From Craterostigma plantagineum (lineage: Eukaryota > Streptophyta > Magnoliopsida > Lamiales > Linderniaceae): DNA of 64,000 nucleotides. Location of the stretch: positions 310,001 to 374,000 of the forward strand of contig JAPQWV010000357.1 in assembly GCA_027422505.1 (NCBI GenBank), given 5' to 3'. Position numbers and translations under genes: made by a program. Under the pieces are notes generated by a model. The model was given only the letters and a program-made list of their open reading frames with translations, was not told where the DNA came from and ran no database searches. Shown one piece after another: positions 55,298 to 64,000 of this stretch. The number at the start of each line of letters is the position of its first letter. Within the stretch, counting starts at the first letter, position 1.

Positions 55298-55594
55298 TGT
55301 TAGGATAATTAATTGGTTGTGTCAATAGTTTAAGTCTTGGGATTAATTATGTAATTATCTTTAGCTTGGGCTTTGGACTAGAGTGTAATTATTTTATTAT
55401 TAGTGATTGGGCCTTAATATACCTAGGGTTAATGTGGTATATAAGGTTTTACCAACTCACTTTGAAGGTTAATCAAAGATTAAAAAGCTAAATCTCGTTT
55501 TCACACACTACACACACTTGAAGGTGAGAGATTCTCCCTTTTACATTCCATCTAGCTTCTTTGATTCCTTGTTTGGTGCATTTCGGGACCAACA
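55298..55594 (+). repeat. Element F 3' LTR (297 bp)
   Basis: I saw no difference from 41159-41455 by eye. It is followed by the ATACC target duplication (55595-55599). Confidence 0.95.
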
Positions 55595-56300
55595 ATACCC
55601 TTTCGCTACTAGCCTAGCTTTGTAGGTTTCAACCTGTCCGTCAGATCCAATCTTTCTCTTGTAGATCCATTTGCACCCTATCGGTCTAAAACCTTGGGGC
55701 AAATCTACTAGAGTCCAGACTTGGTTGCTATGCATAGAGTCTATCTCTGCTTTCATAGCTTCGACCCATTTCTTTGAGTCGACATCCATCATTGCCTGGT
55801 CATAGGTAGTGGGATCATCACCAATGATTCCCTCCGTCGCAGCAACCCCGTGCTCGACGTGTACCATACCATATCTCTCAGGCTCGCGAGATACTCTACC
55901 CGACCTGCGCAATTCTGGGCGCGTCACGGACTGCTCATCTGTGTCCCTAGGCACTGATGGCTCTGGAGGCATTTCTTCTAATTCTCCAAGAGTTACTTCT
56001 CTGCCAGCTCCACCCTCTCGAATGAACTGTTCCTCGAGAAAGTGAGCATGTACAGCTACGATGATCCTCTGATCATCATGGAAGTAGAAATAATATCATT
56101 GGGATATCCTACGAAACGTCCTTTCGTGGACCTTGATTCAAGTTTGTCTGTCATAAGCTTTTTCACATAGGCGGGGCAACCCCAAACCTTTAAGTGATTC
56201 AAGCTGGGTTTCTTACCGTTCCAAATTTCGTAAGGTACCCTATCGAAGGAGTTCTGTTCAAAACATAGACTGCAGTTTGCAAAGCATATCCCCATAACGA
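55595..56300 (-). pseudogene. pol: Copia B pol: end of integrase and start of RT
   Basis: On the minus strand it covers the integrase C-terminal part (VPYEIWNGKKPSLNHLKVWG, STKGRFVGYPNDI), a frameshift near 56095, an acidic variable linker (GGAGREVTLGELEEMPPEP) and the RT N-terminus ([44 protein letters not shown]). It is cut by the element F insertion. The missing part resumes in frame at 41158. Confidence 0.9.
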
Positions 56301-56935
56301 TATGGGAAGATCTGTATAGCTTAGCATAGATCGAACTTTATCTAATAATGTTCGATTTCTGCGTTCGGCAACACCACTCAACTGTGGTGTTCCGGGCGGT
56401 GTAAACTGCGAAATGATTCCATTTTCTTTCATGAAATCATCAAACTCAAGACTCATAAATTCGCCGCCTCTATCTGATCGAACGACTTTAATTTGTCTCC
56501 CAGTTTGATTTTCCACCATTGTTTTGAATTCCTTGAACTTTTCAAGCGTTTCATACTTGTGCTTTAACAGATACACCAAGCCATAGCGAGAGTGATCATC
56601 TGTAAAAGTCACGCAATAGTGGAAGTTACCTCGGGCCGCTACACTAAACGGTCCACAAACATCTGTATGGATCAAATCCAAAATATTTGCGGCTCTTTGA
56701 AAAATCCCTGTAAAGGGAGGCTTAGTCATTTTGCCTAAGATACAAGACTCGCACGTTGGATAGGAATCTGATTCCGTTGGCTTAATTATGCCATGTTTCT
56801 CCAACTCTTGAATCTTTCGCACTCCGGCATGACCTAGTCTAAGATGCCACAAATACTTTTTATTTAACTCTAAGTTATGTTTGTCGGTAACTACATTCGC
56901 ATGTTCTTGGACGTTAAAGTAATATAAACCATTTA
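56199..56935 (-). pseudogene. pol: Copia B pol: GAG-pre-integrase and integrase core
   Basis: On the minus strand it has WHLRLGHAGVRKIQELEKHG with the HHCC zinc module (CESCILGK). The integrase catalytic core follows (LIHTDVCGPFSVAARGNFHY, VVRSDRGGEFMSLEFDDFM, TPQLSGVAERRNRTLLDKVR; D, D and E present). A frameshift near 56240 ends the frame. The first 80 bases link it to the protease frame across a stop. Confidence 0.92.
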
Positions 56936-57391
56936 TTAACGTTGCATTTCCGACGCATTTTTTCCAAAATAAATCTCACAAATATTATTATTGAATCGAA
57001 ATTCATAACCATTCTTACTCAAAGCAAGAATAGAAATAATATTTTTTAGCCCCTTGGGCAACACAAGTACATGGGATAAATATAATACATGTCCAGAACT
57101 TAGTACAAGAGTCTTCGATCCAACATGACTAGCAGGCACACAATGTCCGCTACCAACGTTAATCAAGACTTCTCGTTCCGCCAGCTTCCTACTTCGTTCC
57201 AGACCCTGGTTCAAAACACAAATGTGAGCACTAGCTCCCGAGTCAAGAATCCACGAAGTGGAAAATACAGTAAATGAACAATAAGTTTCTGAAACTTTAC
57301 CTGAAGCCCCAGAAGCTCGAAGCTTGGGGCAGTCCCTTTTCCAATGGCCCAGCTCTTGACAGTGAAGGCACCGATCTTGCCTTCGGAACAT
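56936..57391 (-). pseudogene. pol: Copia B: gag zinc knuckle and protease
   Basis: On the minus strand it encodes a CCHC knuckle (CLHCQELGHWKRDC) and an aspartic protease (WILDSGASAHICV, YLSHVLVLPKGLKNIISI). It overlaps the end of the gag frame. A shift near 57380 puts the knuckle out of frame with the rest of gag. Confidence 0.9.
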
Positions 57392-58130
57392 TAGGCACGT
57401 TCATTTTGGCCTTGCCCTTTTTCTTAATTCCTCCTTTTGGCTTATTAGGCTTGGGCTTGGGCTTGTTCGACTTAGATCTCTTAGACCTTGTAGTCACAAC
57501 AAGCGCAACCTCTTTTCCCTTTCCTTTCTTTAGCTCACGCTGAGTCTGAACCAGCGTGTTCATGAGTTCAGGAAGCGAAAATGGCCTATCGCTCAGATTA
57601 TAGTTTATAATAAACTGAGCAAATGAAGCTGGGAGTGACTGAAGGATCAGGTCAATCTGAAGCTCGTTATGAATGGGACAACCGAGAGAACTTAGTTCCT
57701 CGATGTACCCAATGAGCTTACGCACATGTACCGCAACATCTGCACCCTCAGGCATCTTGGTATGAAAGAGATTGTCGGCAGCACGGTATCGAGACGATCT
57801 TGACTGCTCGCCGTACAACTCCTTCAGATGAATCAATATCTCGCGCATTTGCATACCCTCATGCTGGCGCTGCAGATCATTATTCATCCCAGCTAACATA
57901 TAAGCCTTGACACGGGCACTATCAGCCATCCATTTGGCATAATATTCCCTGTCATCATCACTCGCACCCTCTTGGGGTTCGAGTGGTATGGGTCCCTCAA
58001 GGACATACTCTAGGCGTTCCAGAGTGAGGACTATCCTCAAGTTACGGAGCCAGTCCGCAAGGTTTGGACCCTCCAAACGATTTTGCGTGATCAGTAAATT
58101 GAATGGTGACGTCATTTTGTATACAAACAA
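57392..58130 (-). pseudogene. gag: Copia B gag (N-terminal 246 codons before the frameshift)
   Basis: On the minus strand the ATG at 58130, with a second in-frame Met five codons later, opens a copia gag domain (LADWLRNLRIVLTLERLEYV, YYAKWMADSARVKAYMLAGM, REILIHLKELYGEQSRSSRY, LILQSLPASFAQFIINYNL). A Lys/Pro-rich stretch (NKPKPKPNKPKGGIKKKGKA) precedes the zinc knuckle, which lies in the next frame. The same frame continues to a stop at 57297 but reads nonsense there. Confidence 0.9.
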
Positions 58131-59578
58131 GAAAGAAAACGATCTGCAGAAAATAAAGCATTGAAGGGGTCAACGTATTATTCTACAAGCACAAATAAGG
58201 ACTTTAACAATTTGGCTTGCTCCCACTATTTTTCTCAAAATCTCGTTCTCCCGATAGAGATTTCGGAAACCTCGTTGATAGTTTCATAGTGGAGTTGATT
58301 TCCCCGCTCCGCAGAAATGAACCTCAACCTAACAGTTTGTTGGCCCATTACTCGGACGGCGCCGTGTCCCACACGAACCCATAGACGTACCCGTGTCCAA
58401 CATGAATCCATCTCATGAGTATTTCAACTACTTTGTCTCCGCTCAGGAACCCTCACCCTAACAGGAATAATTGGGAAATAACCGTCTAAGTGTAACCTAT
58501 CAACGTCTGGCTCATCTTAACATTTTGAAATTCCGCCCGTAGGATAACTCTTTATAGGACGTGAATATGTTTCGGAGAGCAGCGTTTAGACAATCACCCG
58601 GAATATCAACAACGAGAGCGAAATGTTTGGCGCCGATAACTCGGAACAAACCGCACATACACCCAAGTCGTTTCAATAACGAGCTTGACTTTATTGTCTT
58701 AACGCACCCGAGCCAACTACGACAAGAGCGAGATGATTGGCACTGATAACTCGGAACAAACCGCACATGACACTCAAGCGCAATGGTTTCGAGCTTGATG
58801 GAAGACAGGACCCAGTCCTTTACCCACTTAGTATTTTGTCCAACCGGGAGAATACGTCTCACACACAAAAGCACTTAAATATACGCACATAACGTCAAAC
58901 AAACGTGCACGTAATTGCAGTAAACCTAGTTTGCCTATAAGACCGTCTGCGTGGACTATTTCTACTCTACTACATTGATATTGATAAAAATACACATCTC
59001 TACGCCGTCGGCTTCAAACCGTGTTCTCGAACGATCTCCAAGGCTTCGAACGGCCATCTCATGATTCCTCCTCATACTCGTACAACCATCGTGCTAAACT
59101 AATTTTCTAAAAATTAATAAGGTACAAGACGGGGGGATCAGCTGTCCCAAACAACCCGTATATTAATGAATAAATTACAAACCGGGGGGGGACCTTGTCA
59201 CCCTTAACATATCACCCGGAAATAGAGCCTAAGTCCACGCCGACGTCTTAATACGTGTCATACATATATATACATACAACATAAACACGTTCACGACAAC
59301 AAAACGCTCAAAGAAACCAAAACGAAATTTGGGCTAGTCCTAGACTTACGGACCCAGTGTCAATTACGAACCGTGAGGAGACTCCACTAGGGTTTTCTCC
59401 CCACGTTGCTTCGCTACGTCATACCGTTCGCAACTAGGCGACTTTTGACCAAGCGAGCGCTCGGTTTACAAACTCGAACTAAGTACAACTCATGCTATGA
59501 CGCTCGAGCGACTTAGTGACTTGCACAACCAAGTTCGTTTCGGACTCGTTTATGTCGTTTCTTAGAACCGAGCTTATG
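58131..59578 (-). other. Copia B 5' leader
   Basis: No gene is recognised in this 1.4 kb between primer site and gag. It contains an imperfect duplication (GATAACTCGGAACAAACCGC at about 58635 and 58745) and GT/AC-rich stretches. The short open frames at 58512-58874 and 59479-59742 have no domain. Confidence 0.6.
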
Positions 59579-59590
59579 GCTCTGATACCA
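59579..59590 (-). other. Primer-binding site (tRNA-Met), element B
   Basis: On the minus strand TGGTATCAGAGC lies one base from the LTR end. Confidence 0.92.
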
Positions 59591-59591
59591 C

Positions 59592-61829
59592 TATTGGGAA
59601 ACCCCGGGTGACCCGAGGCCTTGCCCCGGACGCAACGGAAGTATTGAAAGGGTCTCCCAGGTTCCCCGTTGGAACGAGTGAATTTCAAAAATTTCCTCGT
59701 TCCCGCCACAAGATCAAACTCGGTATAAAGAAAATCACGCATGTATACACGTATTAAGGTTTAGAACATTACCCTCGTCGCGAAGATCCTTAGCTCCCTA
59801 GCTCACGAACTGTGCCGAAGAGAGTCACGCCGACCCCGTGAAGTACCACAAACCAACACCACCCCAAGGATGGCTAGAGATGGTGTGGAGTGTTGTGTAG
59901 AGATGTGTATATATGTGTGTGATTTCTAAAACTCACAAACACTTAGGGATTTCTAAAAGATCACCCTAAATGCTCTCACTTCTCTCTAAGACTCAAAGAT
60001 AGAGTGAGAAAGAGCTTAATTAAAGTTATGGACGAAATTCTCTAAGAAAATATATTAAAAGTCCATTTCCAAACCAAGAAAATGACTTTTAACTTAATCC
60101 AAATGAGATCATGTCCTACATGACTCAAAAGGTGTTAGATTCCCTTTTATTATGTCACTAAATGACCTAATAATGTCCCATATGTCTAACATAAGAACAA
60201 GGATTGAATTTGGACTTGATTTGGATTAAATTTGGCCAAACCGACGCTCGTCACGGCCTGAAACAAGCCTATTCACGGCCGTGACAACACCCTTCACGGC
60301 CTGGGACATAATGGTCACGGCCGTGACCATGTCGAGGTCAAAACTCAGCCTCTGCCGCTCGTCACGGCCACGTGCAATGTGTTCACGGCCGTGACGCTTT
60401 GACAGCTTTGCGGCAGTTTCGAATTTCGCTCAGATCTAGGGGTAAACGATGTCCGATTGACCTGAAATTTTAACAATAGTTAAAAGACTCATCAATTTTG
60501 TCTCTGACCAAAGGGATTCTCAATCCGAGGTCTATATTGTGAGATATGAATTTTTGAAGCTACTGCAACTTTGCAGATGGGCTTCACAACCGTGACAAGC
60601 CTTGCTTGTCATTGTGAACCCTATTTACACTTCAACTCTTACCATTTTCGTTCCGTAAATATCCGTCCATGTAAATATAGTTTCTAAAACATATATTTAG
60701 TATTTTATTAACGTCTCTAAGACCGTTAAATTAATTTACATCTCATATTAGTAGATACTGTCTCGGTGATCCTTTTTAAGCCCGACTCTCTTGGTTCGTC
60801 TCAACCAGGCAAGGGAGGAATCCAAGAATTCGGTAAGCACCTAGCCAATCCCGTGGTACCGAATAGATCCCGTGTTGAGTACGATCTTCGTAATTTACGA
60901 ACCGACTATAGATTATCATCGTACGTATAGACCCTTCACTAATGTCCCGGTCGAGTGAGAGTCATGGTTACGTCAAACTCACTAGACTCGACACTATGAC
61001 GAATTCGTGACGGCGAAATTACTAAACTGTTCTCCACGTCCCACATGAGTCAGTTTATTGCTTCGGCCGAAGACTTTGTAATTTCCCGTCCCCAAATTTG
61101 CATAAGACATATATCTCGGTTACTAACGAGACAGTGAATCCCTCACGTTAGTCTAAGCACGGCAGGTACCCTTCGTTGTCAAGACCGCATGTCGCCGCCG
61201 ACCCATGTTCATCACCGAACAAAGCGGGCCTAGCAAACTAGTGACAAGTCAAGACCCCGAAGTCAACTCCGTCAAAGACCTTTCAGTCTAAGGTCCACGC
61301 ACACTACTATAGTCAATCAATCAATCATTGACGCTACCCAGAATAACGATAAGGCCCATGTGATTGTCGATTACGAGTCATGTCCAAGTACAAGTTAATC
61401 CCCTGATTCAACTCATACCAATGTTATGACCTCCCGCTTCCCAAGCGAATGGTTGGCACAACCATTTAAGAGTCATCAACAAATAAGTCGTAATTGACGC
61501 TCAGTCACCCTACTGAGGTCTAAGACTTATGGACTAATTTAATATCGAAGAATAATAGCTCACTGGTGCCCCCTCTCTCATCCCATGAGAATCAGTGGCT
61601 ATACTTACGATATATGGGTTTTATTTATTTACCATCTCACCGGATACCTAATGAGACTTAATAGGTAAATAAATAATATGCCTTTGAAGAATTAATATAA
61701 AAAAAATATTAATTCCATTATCAAGTATAAGAATACAATATTCAAATACAGGCGAAAATACATCGATTATTAAATACATGCCCTATTCATTACATCCTCG
61801 AATGGCATTCCGAGGGCACATCCCCAACA
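59592..61829 (-). repeat. Element B 5' LTR (2238 bp)
   Basis: Its ends match the left copy (TATTGGGAAACC...CCCCAACA on the plus strand), and the GGCTC target duplication lies at 61830-61834. Scattered substitutions separate it from the 3' LTR, for example in the CACGGCC cluster and around 60440. It contains the palindrome cluster and the 156 bp block. Confidence 0.92.
60401..60556 (-). repeat. 156 bp cross-element LTR block, copia B right copy
   Basis: It has the same length and orientation as 38352-38507, with a few substitutions. Confidence 0.87.
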
Positions 61830-62183
61830 GGCTCACCCTTACGTTATGTGTTGTAGGTACGAGCGAACACGATACGTGATCACCTAGCCGGCAAGGCATC
61901 CTTTTGAAGCTTCCGAGCGTCTTTTGGGAGTGGTGTGTACGTGGACGACGACCTGTGAAGTCGGGAGCATAAGAGTACTTTTGCTGTGCATGTACACACG
62001 TCTCGTGTGAATAGGATACGTAAAATTGTAGGAAGCTTATATAATTCTTTTGACATGTAAAGAATGACTTCCATTATATAAATGGAAAATTTTATTCCGC
62101 ATTTCCGTGTCTAATATAACTAAATGGGTAATTAGACACTTAAGAATACGCTAGAAATGGTAGTGATAGCTAGGGTCGCTACA
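61830..62183 (+). repeat. Element C LTR, right piece
   Basis: This resumes the LTR cut at 37542, after the GGCTC duplication. It is related to the end of the A LTR (GATCACCTAGCCGGCAAGGC, GTACGTGGACGACGACCTGT) and ends GGTCGCTACA. It is diverged enough to be a separate insertion of a related family. Confidence 0.85.
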
Positions 62184-62185
62184 GT

Positions 62186-62197
62186 TGGTATCAGAGC
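62186..62197 (+). other. Primer-binding site (tRNA-Met), element C
   Basis: TGGTATCAGAGC, with the same downstream context as element A (TTCGGTCACAGGTCCTGCAG). Confidence 0.92.
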
Positions 62198-62338
62198 TTC
62201 GGTCACAGGTCCTGCAGACTATCCATGTACACACACCAAAAGCGCGGAAGCAGCCTTGCTTGTAAGTATTACGTTTACGCGAATCTTTGAATGATATGAT
62301 TGATTTACCTTAGGGACGACAGGATAAAATGAAATACG

Positions 62339-63465
62339 ATGGTTAGAATTAGAGGCGAGGGAAGTAGGGATGCCGAACCAAATAGGGAAACGGCAGCCCC
62401 TACAGATAGTAGGGATGCGACCATCCTCCAGCTGATGGAGTTAGTCCGTCAGCAATCAGCTCAAATTCAGCAATTAATCCCGCAGCAAAACGCTGGAGGA
62501 CAACCGAGTACCGGACTGCCTCAGGCCGAAAGGATTGAAATGATCGGGGAAAGGTTCCGTAAACTTAAACCCCCGACATTTGAGGATGCCCTTGACCCGA
62601 GTTCGGCCGAGGACTGGCTCCGAACCCTCGAAAGCATGTTCCAGCATAGTCGTACCCCCGAAACCGAAAGGGCCTTGTGTGCTGAATACCTATTAAGGGG
62701 AAGCGCGGGCCACTGGTGGGACACGATATTAACCCTCGAAGACCCGGTAACAATGACCTGGGAACACTTCAAAGAACTCTTCCGTGGAAAGTATTACACC
62801 GCTTCCGTTCGAGCTCAAAGGACGAACGAGTTCATCAATCTCCGCCAGGGAGCAATGACGGTGGCGGAATACATCAGGAAATTTGAGCAGCTATCCCGAT
62901 TCGCTGCTCACATGGTGAGCACCAATCCGTTGAAAATCGAGCGCTTCATGGAGGGCCTAAAGCTAGAGCTTTACCGCGATTTAGCATGGCGGGATTCCAA
63001 GGGGCTACATATGCCCAAGTAGAGGAACGCGCTCTGGTAGCCGAACAGGCCGAGATGAGGATTTTGCGAGCCCGAGAGAGCAAGAGAAAATTGGAGCAAG
63101 GACCAAAAGGGGACGAAAACAATCCAAAGCGACAGCTCGTCTTTAAGAACGGGAAACCTAACTTCCAAAACCGCCCTGGTCCACCCCAACAACCTAACTC
63201 GAATCAGGGAAGACCCCAACCGAACGTACATGTATGCCCAAAATGTGCACGGCGCCATTTTGGCATTTGTTTCTCCCAAAACGCCACCTGTTTTAAATGT
63301 GGCAAGACAGGCCACTACTCCGTAGCCTGTCCAGAGAATGCATCTGGAAGTCAGGGAGCAAATCATGCCAAGCTGCCGACAGCACCCGCTCGGGTGTATA
63401 TGCTCACGGCAGAAAAAGCAGAAGAGAACCCCCATATGGCGGCAGGTACCCTATCCATTCAGTGA
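62339..63465 (+). pseudogene. gag: gag, element C (1-nt frameshift)
   Basis: This is a homologue of the element A gag with the same start (MVRIRGEGSRDA) and the same domains. A Gln-rich N-terminus precedes the retrotransposon gag domain (DWLRTLESMFQHSRTPE, GHWWDTI, LRQGAMTVAEYIRKFEQLSR) and a cysteine-rich tail with CFKCGKTGHYSVAC. One base is missing near 62983, where A has a GTGAGC codon pair, so the frame stops at 63022 and the C-terminal half continues in the frame 62986-63465. It was otherwise a full-length gag of about 375 residues. Confidence 0.93.
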
Positions 63466-64000
63466 ACCTCAACTTGTCTTCTAGTGAATCTAGGACCATG
63501 AATCTTCTGCATGCATTCCTCATGTGGCGAGGTTCAGGATTATTCCTAGCTAATCTAATCGACATCAGTACGATATTCGATGCAAATAGTAGTCGTAACA
63601 GAAAAGTTACCGAAATAAGGAAACCATATTTAATTTCACCAGGAAAGGGACCTAAGACTCAATAGGCCCCATGTCAGAGTGACGCAACGGAAGAGTGATG
63701 GATGTTAATGATTCTGATCTCTGCTTGAGTTAGAACTTTAGTTATTCCCCAGCTCCTCGAGGCGACTACCTCGAGCAATCTTCCTATCTATGTTATTAGG
63801 AAATCAGCCCAATAAATCCAAGACAACCGGAAGATCTTATCTTAACCTTTAGCGAATTCGCTTTTCTTTCTTTTATTCCAGATCGAACATTTTATTCCTT
63901 GTCTCTACGTGAAGATCATTTCGTACTCTAAAATATGAGAATTAGGCGAGCCTTTCCAGTAAAGTGGGATACGTTATAAGTTGTCGTAGTTTCCCTTGCC
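63466..64000 (+). other. Element C 3' internal region
   Basis: It is similar in part to the non-coding tail of element A after gag (for example CATGTGGCGAGGTTCAGGAT). No protease or pol is seen before the window ends, consistent with a gag-only element, but the polypurine tract and 3' LTR lie outside. Confidence 0.6.

Larger units (their letters stand above)
41159..55594 (+). mobile_element. Element F: Sirevirus-like Ty1/copia retrotransposon
   Basis: A 14,436 bp element with 297 bp LTRs that look identical. It has a perfect ATACC target duplication (41154-41158 and 55595-55599), a tRNA-Met primer site, gag (979 aa), pol (1109 aa), polypurine-tract clusters and a third ORF. A very long gag, tract clusters after pol and an extra ORF are Sirevirus traits. 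gag and pol frames are open, so it may have moved recently. The third ORF has two in-frame stops. Confidence 0.93.
37543..61829 (-). mobile_element. Element B: Ty1/copia retrotransposon split by element F
   Basis: It has long LTRs (2237 and 2238 bp) of the TGTTGGGGA...CCCAATA type on the minus strand and a GGCTC target duplication (37538-37542 and 61830-61834). It has a tRNA-Met primer site, gag, and a protease-integrase-RT-RNase H polyprotein in copia order. Frameshifts occur in gag, integrase and after integrase. Element F sits inside the RT and is flanked by ATACC duplicated from B. The two LTRs differ by scattered substitutions, so B is clearly older than F. Confidence 0.93.

Overview
The window is plant nuclear DNA, almost certainly angiosperm and probably eudicot. 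It consists entirely, as far as I can see, of nested and tandem LTR retrotransposons. I found no host gene, tRNA, functional rRNA, CRISPR array or bacterial feature. The diagnostic elements are plant-specific lineages: an Athila-type Ty3/gypsy element (tRNA-Asp primer site, DLGA protease), Tekay/Del-like gypsy elements (tRNA-Met primer site, TGTAAY-type LTR start), a Sirevirus-like Ty1/copia element (very long gag, polypurine-tract clusters, third ORF), a second Ty1/copia element and a Cassandra-type 5S-like fragment. Species cannot be read from the sequence.

Layout. (A) 1-10166: a gag-only, TR-GAG-like gypsy element with 3.5 kb LTRs, arranged internal/LTR/internal/LTR, so two units share an LTR. 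It sits in an Athila-family LTR (10167-11408) in which a 367 bp piece of a Sirevirus third ORF has replaced the promoter region. (E) 11409-26828: a second tandem array, LTR/internal/LTR/internal/LTR, of a decayed Tekay/Del-like element that keeps only a broken RNase H-integrase remnant. Each of its internal regions also carries, on the opposite strand, a small broken gene for a membrane peptide with its own TATA box. 26829-27291 is a Cassandra-like fragment. (D) 27292-37090: an Athila element on the minus strand, with gag-protease, RT, RNase H and integrase broken by three frameshifts, and one complete 5' LTR. It carries an intact relative of the same antisense membrane peptide (28753-28917, plus strand).

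(C) 37091-37542 continues at 61830-64000: LTR and gag of another gag-only gypsy element, split by (B), a minus-strand copia element (37543-61829, target duplication GGCTC). B is itself split inside its reverse transcriptase by (F), a plus-strand Sirevirus-like element (41159-55594, target duplication ATACC, 297 bp LTRs identical by eye). F has intact gag and pol frames and a third ORF with two in-frame stops. Insertion order is therefore C, then B, then F. A and F look youngest.

Three things cut across element boundaries and are the main candidates for something undescribed. (1) A 156 bp, gap-free block occurs seven times in the LTRs of three unrelated elements (Athila, Tekay-like, copia), in either orientation relative to the host LTR. 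(2) A TATA-driven antisense mini-gene for a roughly 55-residue single-pass membrane peptide ending C-x-C-V is carried by both the Athila and the Tekay-like element. (3) A chimeric Athila LTR contains Sirevirus ORF3 sequence. Together they suggest that elements of different superfamilies have exchanged sequence in this genome.
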